A stretch of 64,000 nt of DNA from Bacillus sp. BA3 (GCA_002835675.1 PIZR01000013.1:8438-72437); one strand, 5' to 3'. Positions 44,570-53,566 are shown, numbered from the stretch's first letter. The notes: generated from the letters alone by a model not told the origin. Numbers and translations: made by a program.

Positions 44570-46012
44570 ATGCATGATGTTCAAGAAAGTCCCGACATGC
44601 CGCAAGATAGGAAGCGAGCCTTCCGTCTGAGACAGGTATTAAAAATGCCCCATACATTTGTCATACTGGTCATGCTAATTTTCTTTGCCGCTGCTTTAAC
44701 ATACATTATTCCTGCAGGCGAATTGGACCGAATAGAGGATAAAGCCACCGGGAAGGAACTCGTGGTTGAAGGGTCTTACCACCAGGTTGAAGAGAGTCCG
44801 GTTGGGATTTTTGACATTCCGTTGGCAATCGTTCATGGGTTAGTCGATGCTAGTGACGTTATCTTCTCTATTCTAATTGTTGGAGGAGCATTTCAGGTTA
44901 TTATGGCAACTGGAACCGTTGAAGCTGCAACTGGAAGAGTGGCGAGGCGGTTCTCAAAAAACGAAAAATGGGTTATACCAATTTTTCTGTCCCTTTTTTC
45001 CATTGGTGGATTTACGATGGGGATGGCTACAGAGGGTATAGTATTTGTCCCAATAGGCATAGCCATTGCAAGATCTCTTGGATATGACGCCATAACTGGA
45101 ACCGCAATGGTCGCACTTGGGGCTTCTTGTGGATTTACAGCGGGTCTGCTAAATCCCTTCAATGTAGGAATTGCACAAGCGATTGCTGGAGTTCCTCTGT
45201 TTTCTGGATTGTGGCTTAGGGCTGTTTTACTGATCGTGTTCCTTGTGATTACAAGTATATACCTCATGCGTTATGCAACCAAGGTGAAAGAAGACCCCTC
45301 GAAGAGCGTTGTTTATGAATTGGAAAAAAACGCCGCAGAAAAGAAGGTCGATTTTTCGCATTTACCTTCCATGGAGCTTAAACACTACCTTACAATCTTG
45401 ACAATGATACTTAGTTTTTCCCTTTTAATCTGGGGTGTTTCTAATAAAAATTGGGGAATAGAAGAAATATCTGCACTATTTTTAACGATGGGAGTTGCTT
45501 CAGGACTTTGCGGAGGATTTGGCCCCAGCAAAATCTCAAGTGAATTAGTAAAGGGAGCTACTGCAATTACATTTGGAGCCCTCATTATTGGCGTTGCAAG
45601 AGCTATCGTAGTTGTATTGGAACAGGGGAATATTATCGACACTATTGTAAGTAGCTTAGCAATGATAGTGGGGGAGTTACCTAGTTCTATGCAAGTTCTA
45701 GGAATGTACGCCTTCCAGACCCTTATGAATGTGATGATCACATCGGGATCAGGGATAGCAGCTACAACAATGCCAATCATGGCACCACTTTCTGATCTGC
45801 TTGGCATATCAAGGCAAACTGCTATACTTGCCTACCAATTAGGCGATGGTATTTCTAACCTTATCTTACCCGTATCCGCTACACTAATGGGAACCCTTGC
45901 TGTTGCTGGTATCCCCTATCAAAAATGGGTGAAGTTCATGTGGCCTTTAATGTTGATTTGGATGGGCACGGGAGCCGTCTTTCTGCTGATTGCAAATATT
46001 ATAAACTATTGA
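44570..46012 (+). CDS. YfcC family transporter (dicarboxylate/amino acid type)
   Basis: 480 residues, about 12 membrane segments. FAAALTYIIPAGELDR near the N-terminus, GGFTMGMATEGIVF, GASCGFTAGLLNPFNVGIAQ and QLGDGISNLILPVSATLMG are features of the YfcC/AbgT-like ion transporters. GGAGG lies seven bases before ATG 44570. Placed between an amidohydrolase and a peptidase, it probably imports their substrate. Confidence 0.88.
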   Translation: MHDVQESPDMPQDRKRAFRLRQVLKMPHTFVILVMLIFFAAALTYIIPAGELDRIEDKATGKELVVEGSYHQVEESPVGIFDIPLAIVHGLVDASDVIFSILIVGGAFQVIMATGTVEAATGRVARRFSKNEKWVIPIFLSLFSIGGFTMGMATEGIVFVPIGIAIARSLGYDAITGTAMVALGASCGFTAGLLNPFNVGIAQAIAGVPLFSGLWLRAVLLIVFLVITSIYLMRYATKVKEDPSKSVVYELEKNAAEKKVDFSHLPSMELKHYLTILTMILSFSLLIWGVSNKNWGIEEISALFLTMGVASGLCGGFGPSKISSELVKGATAITFGALIIGVARAIVVVLEQGNIIDTIVSSLAMIVGELPSSMQVLGMYAFQTLMNVMITSGSGIAATTMPIMAPLSDLLGISRQTAILAYQLGDGISNLILPVSATLMGTLAVAGIPYQKWVKFMWPLMLIWMGTGAVFLLIANIINY

Positions 46013-46038
46013 TATTGAATTAGGGGAGGGGATCAACC

Positions 46039-46872
46039 GTGGATAGAAAAGAGTGCCGCAATGAAATGGATTATGGAATTGTTAACGCGATAGAAAAAAA
46101 CCGGATGGAGGAACATCTAAAAGTCTTTTGCCAGTTGAATCGACTAACCGGAGAAAAAGAGGCAGAAGTAGCTGTCGATTATATCGTTAAAAAGCTTGAA
46201 GAATACGGTGTGAAAAATGACAGGTACTGGTTTGATTCTTATTTCAGTGACCCAATTCAAGGTAAAGTAGAGGTTATCTTGCCTGAAAACTATGAAGTAG
46301 CAGCTAAAGCTAGATCGTTTTGTCTACCTTGCCCTGACGGAATAGAAGCAGAAGTTGTTTATGATGAATACAGCAAAAATATACATCTAAGTCCTAGTGA
46401 AGAGGAATTATGGTTTAAAACTTTTAAAGACAAGATTGTTTTGAGCTGGAATTGCTCTGAAGAATATGTAACAAAGATTGAATATGTCGGGGCAAAGGGA
46501 TTAATTCATATCTGGCCTACACAGGAAGATGTTATCCATGAAGATACCGTAGGAACTATATGGGGAACACCCACCACGGAAAACGTATACTCATTACCTC
46601 GCATTCCCGTAGTTGGAATTACGTATCATGACGGGATCAAACTGATGGAACAGGCGGTTGCCGACCAATCGAAAGTGGTAATAACAACGAAACTGAATAT
46701 AGGAGTTAAACATGTAAGTTTACCCGTTGCTTATATACCAGGTGATACCGAAGAGTTTATATTGTTGTCTGGTCATTATGACTCGTGGCACAAGGGAGCC
46801 ACAGACAATGCGGGTGGCAATGCTCTATGCTTGGAATTGGCTAGAGTCTTTCTACCTACGTCGGGAAGTTGA
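46039..46872 (+). CDS. M28-like peptidase, N-terminal part
   Basis: 277 residues from a GTG after GGGAGGGG. The N-terminal cap is followed by the first metal motif SGHYDSWHKGATDNAGGNAL (His and Asp ligands) and the frame then stops at 46872. The rest of the enzyme continues in the next frame from 46869. The overlap is TTGA, the same form of coupling as in the PadR-SEDS pair, so either this is a -1 frameshift or the enzyme is made as two chains. Confidence 0.7.
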   Translation: MDRKECRNEMDYGIVNAIEKNRMEEHLKVFCQLNRLTGEKEAEVAVDYIVKKLEEYGVKNDRYWFDSYFSDPIQGKVEVILPENYEVAAKARSFCLPCPDGIEAEVVYDEYSKNIHLSPSEEELWFKTFKDKIVLSWNCSEEYVTKIEYVGAKGLIHIWPTQEDVIHEDTVGTIWGTPTTENVYSLPRIPVVGITYHDGIKLMEQAVADQSKVVITTKLNIGVKHVSLPVAYIPGDTEEFILLSGHYDSWHKGATDNAGGNALCLELARVFLPTSGS

Positions 46873-47771
46873 AACGGGGAATAAAAATTGCCTGGTGGCC
46901 GGGTCATTCTAATGGAAGATATGCAGGATCAGCTTGGTATTGCGATCATTTTTGGCAGGATTTAAATGATAATTGCGTGGCACATATTAATATTGATTTT
47001 CCAGGGTCAAGTGGTGCAGTAAATGTTATTCCAAAGTCAACCACGTTGGAAGACCAGGACATGCTTAAGATGATTATCTCGGATTTTACTAGTAAGGTCA
47101 CGAATACATTTGGTTACTTGCCACGCGGGGCGGATCAATCGTTTTTTGGAGTGAATATCCCTATTTATCTTGCGATCAGATATGAACCAGAAGATAAAAA
47201 TATCATCTGTAATCCTGGTGGAGGGTGGTGGTGGCATACGGAAGAGGACTTGTACGATAAGATAGACCTAGAAGTGCTACTGAGGGATACAAAGATTCAT
47301 GCTGCTATTATCCAGAACATATCTCAAGCAGGTGTATTACCTCTTAAGTTGAATCAATTTCTTGAAAATGGCAAAAGAATCATAGAAGAGATTGATAAGA
47401 ATTCAGATGAAGCATTTGACTTCACCCTCATCTATCAATCGCTTGACGACTTCCGCGAAAAATGGAAAGAAATAGAGAAACGAAATACTTTGCCTCTGGA
47501 AGTATACAATCACAATCAACTGCTGAAAATCATTGCGGGTGGCTTAAACAGGCTTATGTTTTCCTATTCCAGTAGATACGATTTTGACAGTACATTTCCC
47601 CAAAAGCCGTTTCCAGGGTTGCAAAAAGTTGAACATATTTACAAAATGAATGCTTCGAAAGAATCTTACTTATTTACAATGACGTTTTTTGTAAGACAGC
47701 GAAATAGGTTCATCAATGAAATGAAAAGGATGATTAACGTAATCGATAATTTTATACAAAGAGAAAGGTAA
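46869..47771 (+). CDS. M28-like peptidase, C-terminal part
   Basis: 300 residues. It starts KRGIKIAWWPGHSNGRYAGS: in standard M28 enzymes this strand ends in the catalytic EE, but here GHSNG stands there, as in a known variant subgroup. NIDFPGSSG, LPRGADQSFFG and WWWHTEEDLYDKID supply the later ligands. Joined to 46039 it makes a full-length (about 575 residue) M28 protein. Alone it lacks the first metal ligands. Confidence 0.7.
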   Translation: MKRGIKIAWWPGHSNGRYAGSAWYCDHFWQDLNDNCVAHINIDFPGSSGAVNVIPKSTTLEDQDMLKMIISDFTSKVTNTFGYLPRGADQSFFGVNIPIYLAIRYEPEDKNIICNPGGGWWWHTEEDLYDKIDLEVLLRDTKIHAAIIQNISQAGVLPLKLNQFLENGKRIIEEIDKNSDEAFDFTLIYQSLDDFREKWKEIEKRNTLPLEVYNHNQLLKIIAGGLNRLMFSYSSRYDFDSTFPQKPFPGLQKVEHIYKMNASKESYLFTMTFFVRQRNRFINEMKRMINVIDNFIQRER

Positions 47772-47837
47772 ATAAATTCAATTTGAATTTTTGACATGTC
47801 TTTAAATAGGTATGATTCATGAAGGTGGTTAACGACG

Positions 47838-47984
47838 ATGCAGATGTTAAGTAATCATTTTTTAATCGATATTTATGTTGAAGCAAAGGGGTTAAACCTT
47901 GATTCTGGCTTTATTTCTTTATTAGAGGAAGAAATGCAAAGAAGAAATTTAATCTTAATGTGGCATGAGACACATGTCATTTGA
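47838..47984 (+). CDS. sda: Sda-like sporulation checkpoint protein
   Basis: 48 residues, MQMLSNHFLIDIYVEAKGLN and LDSGFISLLEEEMQRRNL. The spacing LS..LI..Y..A..LNL...FI.L.E.E..RR.L matches Sda, the helical hairpin that blocks the KinA kinase when replication is disturbed. GAAGGTGG lies nine bases before the ATG. The C-terminal end differs from B. subtilis Sda, so it may be a paralogue. Confidence 0.7.
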   Translation: MQMLSNHFLIDIYVEAKGLNLDSGFISLLEEEMQRRNLILMWHETHVI

Positions 47985-48075
47985 ATGATTTCATGTGTCG
48001 AATAAATAAACTGAATATATATATAAAATTTAGAAAGTTTTATAAATAGAAAGAATAATATTTATTTTTGGAAGG

Positions 48076-48198
48076 TTGCACATCAGAAAAACTAATTCTC
48101 AGCCTGTTGATCCAATAATTTTACAAAAACAAAAAGCAAAAGATACTATGGAAAATTTAGAAGGAGGCATTTCTGCAAAGGAAGTGGGAAAACGATGA
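48076..48198 (+). CDS. Possible 40-residue protein
   Basis: A TTG-started frame, HIRKTNSQPVDPIILQKQKAK then DTMENLEGGISAKEVGKR. The purine-rich site directly abuts the start, so translation is doubtful. The rest of 47985-48638 shows nothing convincing. Confidence 0.25.
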   Translation: MHIRKTNSQPVDPIILQKQKAKDTMENLEGGISAKEVGKR

Positions 48199-48638
48199 GT
48201 GCTGCAAACAACAGCTAGAAGATAATTGGAATATTTAGTTTCGATAATAGAAAGCAAAAAAGAGTTTCACTATGTATCGGACCTCCAGAACATAAAAAGT
48301 ACGTACTTTAATGTTCCTCTGATTTATGATGAGGATTAATTTTCGATGCCATGATTGCAGAAATACCAAGAATCAGTAGGTATTAGTGAATTTATAATAG
48401 ATTTGTCAAGACTGGTGAATAAGGTTCTGGTTCGATAAAGCAATCAAACTGGACATGCTGATTCAATTACTCAAAGGGATGTTCAGTGTGGAAACACAAA
48501 ATTTGTTCAAATGAAAAAATTATCACCCCGACCTTATTTACCAAACAATTAAGTTTACTTCATTGTGTTTTATCCCGGTACACTTTAAATAACATGGAAT
48601 TATATAGTAGCCAATTTCACCAATTGCAGGAGGCACAA

Positions 48639-49505
48639 ATGTTTAAAGGTCTAAAGGTCACAAATGTCTTTTTTATTTTGATTGGTTCAGCTATTTTTGC
48701 CTTCGGACTAGTTAATTTTAATATGCAAAATAATTTAGCAGAAGGCGGTTTTACAGGGATTACATTACTTTTATACTTTTTATTTACTATTGATCCTTCT
48801 ATTACCAACCTGGTTTTAAACATTCCGCTGTTTTTTGTCGGCTGGAAGCTGCTTGGACGCATATCTTTTTTCTATACGATGTTCGGTGTATTCAGTTTAT
48901 CCATATTTATGTCAATATTCCAACGCTACCCGTTGAAAATGCCCTTACAAAACGATATGATACTTGCTTCGTTGTTTGCAGGTCTGTTTATCGGCATCGG
49001 TTTAGGAATTATTTTTCGAAACGGTGGTACAACCGGCGGTGTTGACATAATTGCTCGTCTTTTACAAAAGTATGTGGGATGGAAAATAGGAAAAACTATA
49101 TTTCTTTTTGACCTTGCTGTCGTAGGCCTTTCGTGGATATTGTATCTCGACTATAAAGAAGCACTGTATACACTTTTGGCTGTATTTGTGGGGGCAAAGG
49201 TAATCGACTTTATGCAAGAAGGGGCTTATTCTGCTAAAGGAGCTACGATTATATCGAACCGAAATTCTGAAATTGCTGAAAATATTATGAAAGAGATGGA
49301 ACGTGGAGTGACCATTTTAAAAGGGCAAGGTTCATTTTCTAAACAAGATTTGGACGTCTTGTACTGTGTGGTAAGTCGGAACGAAATCTTTCGTTTAAAA
49401 CAAGCAATAACTTCTATTGATCCCCATGCTTTTGTATCTGTGAGTGATGTACATGATGTGATGGGTGAAGGTTTTACACTAGATGAAAATAAAATGCCCT
49501 TTTGA
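48639..49505 (+). CDS. YitT family membrane protein (DUF161/DUF2179)
   Basis: 288 residues: five or six membrane segments (ALAEGGFTGITLLL-type NNLAEGGFTGIT motif, FRNGGTTGGVDIIARLLQKY) followed by the soluble DUF2179 domain (GATIISNRNSEIAENIMKEMERGVT and on). ATG 48639 follows CAGGAGG; the 51-residue upstream extension lacks a site. Function of the family is unknown. Confidence 0.88.
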   Translation: MFKGLKVTNVFFILIGSAIFAFGLVNFNMQNNLAEGGFTGITLLLYFLFTIDPSITNLVLNIPLFFVGWKLLGRISFFYTMFGVFSLSIFMSIFQRYPLKMPLQNDMILASLFAGLFIGIGLGIIFRNGGTTGGVDIIARLLQKYVGWKIGKTIFLFDLAVVGLSWILYLDYKEALYTLLAVFVGAKVIDFMQEGAYSAKGATIISNRNSEIAENIMKEMERGVTILKGQGSFSKQDLDVLYCVVSRNEIFRLKQAITSIDPHAFVSVSDVHDVMGEGFTLDENKMPF

Positions 49506-49576
49506 TAGATAAAATGAAATTAAGGAAAAAAGCTTTAAAATACATTTTATTGGAGTCATTTTATTGGAGTCTTTCT

Positions 49577-49711
49577 ATGTGGGTAATAACTGTTCATTTA
49601 AAGAACAACATTCAAATATTTGAGTTTGACACTGAAAAAGAAGCTACAGAGGCTTTCAGGGAAATGCAAGGTTGTAAAATCCTAACAGAAGTAATATATT
49701 TTAATGATTAG
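49577..49711 (+). CDS. Small hypothetical protein
   Basis: 44 residues, MWVITVHLKNNIQIFEFDTE and KEATEAFREMQGCKILTEV, a typical small beta-beta-alpha cytoplasmic protein. TTGGAGT seven bases upstream favours the internal ATG 49577. The 12-base block TTTATTGGAGTC occurs twice just upstream (about 49547-49573), duplicating the binding site. Confidence 0.5.
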   Translation: MWVITVHLKNNIQIFEFDTEKEATEAFREMQGCKILTEVIYFND

Positions 49712-49928
49712 GAATACTACACTATAAAAAAAGTTTGAAAAAAGTTAATCAGATATAAGAAAAAATATTATGTTAAACAAACAAATACGATTTAAGTATG
49801 AAGGAGCAAAAACAAATGAAGATAACATTCAATAATTTATAACGTTTATATAGAATTTATTATTTTTCAAGGGGACCTCCTAATATTCCTTTTTACAAAA
49901 GACTAAAATAATATTGGAGGAATAATAA

Positions 49929-50798
49929 ATGAGAACTGAAAAAGAAATGATGGATTTAATATTAAAAGTCGCTATGAATGATACACGAATTCGTGCTGTT
50001 GGTATGAATGGCTCCCGAGTGAACGCCAATGTTCCAAAAGATTTGTTTCAGGACTATGATATTGTTTATCTTGTAACCGATATGGATTCCTTCATATCCG
50101 ATCCTAGTTGGATAAATGTTTTTGGTGAACAACTTATTATGCAAACGCCCGAAGCTATGTCCATGTTTCCTCCAGAGTTAGAAGAAAGATTCTCTTATTT
50201 GATGCAGTTTTCTGATGGAAACCGTATTGATTTATTATTAGTTCCTGTAAATGAAAAAGACGTGTATTGTAAAGAGGATAAGCTTACAAAGATTTTATTG
50301 GACAAAGATAATCAACTTCCCCCAATCTCCGAACCAACGGATGAGGATTATTGGGTAAAACGCCCAACTGCTGAATTTTTCGATGATTGTTGCAATGAAT
50401 TTTGGTGGGTATCAAATTATGTTGCAAAGGGCTTATGGAGAGAAGAATTTCTTTATGCACAGGAGCATCTTAATAATGTTAAAGAAATGCTAATTCAAAT
50501 GTTAGAATGGCAGGTAGGTATTCAAACAGACTTTTTAGTTAGTGTGGGTAAAAACGGTAAATATTTAGATAATTTCCTCTCTCAAAAAAGTTGGCAAGAG
50601 CTTCTTTCTACTTATAACAATGGAAATTATGAAGATTGTTGGAGGGCATTGTTTTCAATGTGTGATCTGTTTTCCAGTACAGCAGAATATGTTTCAAAAA
50701 ACCTAAAATTCCACTACCAAAAAGCTAGATATTCTAAAGTATATGATCATTTAAAACATATTAAATCTTTACCAAGAGATGCTAAAAAGATTTATTAA
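49929..50798 (+). CDS. Aminoglycoside 6-adenylyltransferase family protein (AadK-like)
   Basis: 289 residues. GMNGSRVNANVPKDLFQDYD gives the GS and DYD nucleotidyltransferase motifs; WINVFGEQLIMQTPEAM, RIDLLLVP and EFWWVSNYVAKGLWREE are typical of ANT(6) enzymes that inactivate streptomycin. Length matches AadK (284). All key residues are present. GGAGG precedes the ATG. A chromosomal housekeeping copy, as in B. subtilis, is as likely as acquisition. Confidence 0.88.
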   Translation: MRTEKEMMDLILKVAMNDTRIRAVGMNGSRVNANVPKDLFQDYDIVYLVTDMDSFISDPSWINVFGEQLIMQTPEAMSMFPPELEERFSYLMQFSDGNRIDLLLVPVNEKDVYCKEDKLTKILLDKDNQLPPISEPTDEDYWVKRPTAEFFDDCCNEFWWVSNYVAKGLWREEFLYAQEHLNNVKEMLIQMLEWQVGIQTDFLVSVGKNGKYLDNFLSQKSWQELLSTYNNGNYEDCWRALFSMCDLFSSTAEYVSKNLKFHYQKARYSKVYDHLKHIKSLPRDAKKIY

Positions 50799-50814
50799 TT
50801 TATTAAAATTATTA

Positions 50815-50846
50815 AGCTGTTGTCACTATACGACAACAGCTTTTTG
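50815..50846 (+). terminator. Intrinsic terminator of the adenylyltransferase gene
   Basis: AGCTGTTGTC/GACAACAGCT perfect stem, 7-base loop, five T. Confidence 0.88.
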
Positions 50847-50896
50847 GGGTACCGCCAGCAAAACGCGGATTTACAACGTTAAGGATATTCCAGTAT
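50847..50896. repeat. Two-copy motif, first copy
   Basis: GGTACCGCCAGCAAAACGCGG then ATTTACAACGTTAAG. A close match occurs at 61816-61862 (GTAGCGTCAGGAAAAATGCGG then ATTTACAACGTTAAG). Both are followed by AATCCAAAT and a hairpin (here AATCTCTC/GAGAGATT near 50909-50936). Confidence 0.65.
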
Positions 50897-51482
50897 TAAA
50901 AATCCAAATCTCTCATTTATATCACTGAGAGATTGGGAATTATTCAACAAATCTACTATTAGCTGATATTGAAGAAAAGCACAGTTATTTGCATGCCTAT
51001 TTCATATTATCAGGATTATAGGAAGTAATACAACAACCCTGATAACGCTAAAAAGATTGCTTCAATAAGTAGACTCCACATAGTGTAGATACAAATTTAA
51101 AGGTATTTATAGTTGGATAATATTCTTATACGAGGCGCAATTTTATGTGCCATTTTTGTGATTTTTCATAACCTTCCAGAGGTCTTGATATATTAACAAT
51201 TTGATCTAATGTTTTTTTCATAATTAACCAAAAAATATTGATATTCTCTTCAATGTGACTTTATTTCAAAACCACATGTACTACGGCAATTATAAAATTA
51301 ACATTTCAAGATGTTGAAATGGTCCGTGTTTGTCAAAATCCTGATCAATATATAGTAAAACAGGTAACTACGAGCCATTTATATTGATGCTCACTAAACC
51401 TGGTTATTTTTGTTTTGCTTCCTCTTTTTAAACAAAAACTGTGACATATGAGAAAGGTAAATTAAAACCTTTACCTTATAGA
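50897..51482. other. Gap with no recognisable gene
   Basis: AT-rich, with many stops in all frames. Apart from the hairpin after the two-copy motif I see nothing that looks like a gene or RNA. Confidence 0.5.
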
Positions 51483-51566
51483 GCTAACAGGTGCTTTTCA
51501 TTAAGAGAGTTGCTTTGGCAGCTCTTTTTCTTATGGAACTATCGGTGCAGGATAGTTCATTAAGGA
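51483..51566 (+). repeat. Triple-hairpin repeat, copy with covarying right arms
   Basis: GCTAACAGGTGCTTTTCATT, core GAGTTGCTTTGGCAGCTC with TTTTTC, and AACTATCGGTGCAGGATAGTT. In the right hairpin the arms are AACTATC/GATAGTT instead of AACTAAC/GTTAGTT: both strands changed together. Confidence 0.9.
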
Positions 51567-51600
51567 ATGGTATAATGAAGGAAATTAACGAGGTGCAAAA

Positions 51601-52236
51601 ATGCTTTTAAACGACTTTATGAATGAGAATTTCCCAAACTTAGAACTTAGACCACCCTTGTTTTATAGTTGGAAAATTGATATCCGTTTTGAGTTAGGTG
51701 TGGACTATGATAGTGAATATGCTTATGAAAATAGTCCATATCTACAACGAGTATATAAAAGGGCTATCACTTTATTTAAGTTCTTGCATTCTCATAACGA
51801 TGATATTTTTATCGTAGTTGACGTAAACGATTATGCAGATGGTTTTAAACATAAATCAAAAACTTTTTCGCGTTATATTAAAGAGAAATCGGTCCTATAT
51901 GGGTTAAACCAAAAAACAATTCCTTATATTTTTCCTGACGATGATGAAGAAGGAACATATAAAACACATAGATTTACTTTAAAATGTAAAACTTCTGACT
52001 TCAAATACATTCCAATGTTAAAAGCGATCTGCAATCAGGATATGGGTATAAGACCAAGTATTTATAATAGCGTCTATATTATAAACATCAACAGGAAAAC
52101 TATATTTCACGTTTATGATGACAGGGGTTGTGATTTATTGGCAACCTCGTCTGAAACAATAAGAGATGTTTATGACAAATACAACGATTGGATATTAGAT
52201 TACGACAGAAATGAAATAGACGAGTTATTCAAATAA
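51601..52236 (+). CDS. DUF3885 domain protein
   Basis: 211 residues. LFYSWKIDIRFELGV near the start, QRVYKRAITLFKFLHSHNDDIF and the C-terminal YDDRGCDLLATSSETIRDVY are the signature I recall for DUF3885. Cytoplasmic, unknown function. GAGGTG precedes the ATG. Confidence 0.75.
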   Translation: MLLNDFMNENFPNLELRPPLFYSWKIDIRFELGVDYDSEYAYENSPYLQRVYKRAITLFKFLHSHNDDIFIVVDVNDYADGFKHKSKTFSRYIKEKSVLYGLNQKTIPYIFPDDDEEGTYKTHRFTLKCKTSDFKYIPMLKAICNQDMGIRPSIYNSVYIININRKTIFHVYDDRGCDLLATSSETIRDVYDKYNDWILDYDRNEIDELFK

Positions 52237-52418
52237 AGGATCTCATATCTTATGCAACTCCCATGAAAATTAAAAAAGCTCAAAATCCTGAAAAAACCTC
52301 AACAAAATAGACCCAGTAAAAACGCTTTTAAAAAAAGGCTGAGCCTTATGAGTGACCTGATTGAGTTTGGTAAATCGTTAAACAAAAACCTCCAATTATA
52401 GCAAATTAAGTAGAGGCT

Positions 52419-52620
52419 AGCGCGACGACCAAAAAAGGATTAATCTCCCATGAGTGCTGCCCATAAAGGGCGCGACAGTCGGTGGTACACCGTGGTCGTC
52501 GGAGTCAGACTAACGGATGGGCTCAAAGGCACCATAGTTCAAAGACCTTCTTCGCCAGCCATTAAAACATTATCGACCTAGAAACCAATTTTCATTCTCT
52601 GTGGTGAAGCGCTGATTTTT
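52419..52620 (+). ncRNA. Orphan structured GC-rich segment, possible IS110-type bridge RNA remnant
   Basis: About 200 bases, clearly richer in GC than the surroundings, without a reading frame. CGACGACC (52423-52430) can pair with GGTCGTCG (52494-52501), enclosing two perfect hairpins, GCCC/GGGC (52459-52471) and CGGTG/CACCG (52480-52492). Further on, GAAGCGC/GCGCTTC forms another stem near 52606-52628. The nested layout resembles IS110-family end RNAs or another structured RNA. No transposase follows. Identity is inferred; strand is guessed. Confidence 0.45.
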
Positions 52621-52633
52621 GCGCTTCATGGAT

Positions 52634-52719
52634 GGCTAACGGGTGCTTTACTTCAATAAGGGAGTTGCTTTGGCAGCTCTTTTTCTTATGGAGCTGATGG
52701 GGCAAGTTAGTTGAACAAG
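52634..52719 (+). repeat. Triple-hairpin repeat, complete copy
   Basis: GCTAACGGGTGCTTTACTTC, core GAGTTGCTTTGGCAGCTC with TTTTTC, and GAGCTGATGGGGCAAGTTAGTT. The core is identical to that of the copy at 51483, over 1.1 kb away. Confidence 0.88.
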
Positions 52720-52835
52720 CTATGAAGATCCAGCTGAATACTTATGGGAAAAGAAATTTTTTACAGTTATGTGACCTGGTAGGATTAGCGACTAGAAATA
52801 AAGAATACCTATTTATCAAAAAGGGGGCATCTTTA

Positions 52836-53047
52836 ATGGAAAAAGAAAACTTACTAGCTGTAAAATGTCGAGCTGCAAAAAGGAATTGGACGCAATAGAC
52901 TTGGTCATCATCAATGAATCACTTCAGCTGACGCATATTCAATGCCCTGATAAAGGAGAAAAAGCAATTATTGATGTAGGATATTTTAATGCTGTATCCC
53001 GAAAATACCTGACCTGTACTCGTGAAGAAGCCCCTATAAGTTTTTAG
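52836..53047 (+). pseudogene. Frameshifted small protein gene
   Basis: AAGGGGG and an ATG at 52836 open MEKENLLAVKC, but the following frame ends quickly. Another frame, KELDAIDLVIINESLQLTHI onward to YFNAVSRKYLTC, carries the protein-like remainder to 53047. A one-base change in the AAAAAGG run near 52880 would join them. Family unknown. Confidence 0.45.
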
Positions 53048-53082
53048 TGGAGCGTAAGTCCATGGCTTTAAAATCCTTCTAC

Positions 53083-53145
53083 AACTAACAGGTGTGTTAG
53101 CTGAAAATGAAAGCTATCTTTAATTGAGGTTTTTCTTTTTACTAT
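53083..53145 (+). repeat. Triple-hairpin repeat, left hairpin and damaged core
   Basis: AACTAACAGGTGTGTTAGCTG has a perfect left hairpin; the core AAGCTATCTTTAATTGAGG no longer pairs well. No right hairpin is found. The interval 53146-53446 shows no gene. Confidence 0.7.
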
Positions 53146-53446
53146 AATTACCTTTTGTTTAGATTCAGCATGAAATCGTTCCAGGATTTATTTGCATTGT
53201 AATGGGTTACGATATTAGTAATTTATCTATTTTAATTTTTATCATGATGAATTAAAGGTTATATATCCGAAATAATAAAATTATAGTATACCAATTAATC
53301 TGTTTCTTTCACATTTGGTTGTCTGGCTCCTGCAAGACACAATGTATTCTTTAGGGTACAATTGTCATATGATAGCAGAATCTTATTCCTTTTAGGACAC
53401 AACTCCATATTAGTTAAATCCCAAATTTAATAAATCGGAGGTATGA

Positions 53447-53566
53447 ATGTTGAAAGACAAATTTAAAAAATTAATAAATGATCCAAAAGTACAAAAGGCT
53501 GTAAAAGAAAAGGTAATACCTTTGGTGAAAAAAGAAATTGAAAAAAGAAAAACAAATAAAACATAA
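53447..53566 (+). CDS. 39-residue cationic protein
   Basis: MLKDKFKKLINDPKVQKAVK and a Lys/Glu-rich tail ending in KRKTNKT; mostly helical and strongly basic. CGGAGG lies five to six bases before the ATG. Function unknown. Confidence 0.5.
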   Translation: MLKDKFKKLINDPKVQKAVKEKVIPLVKKEIEKRKTNKT

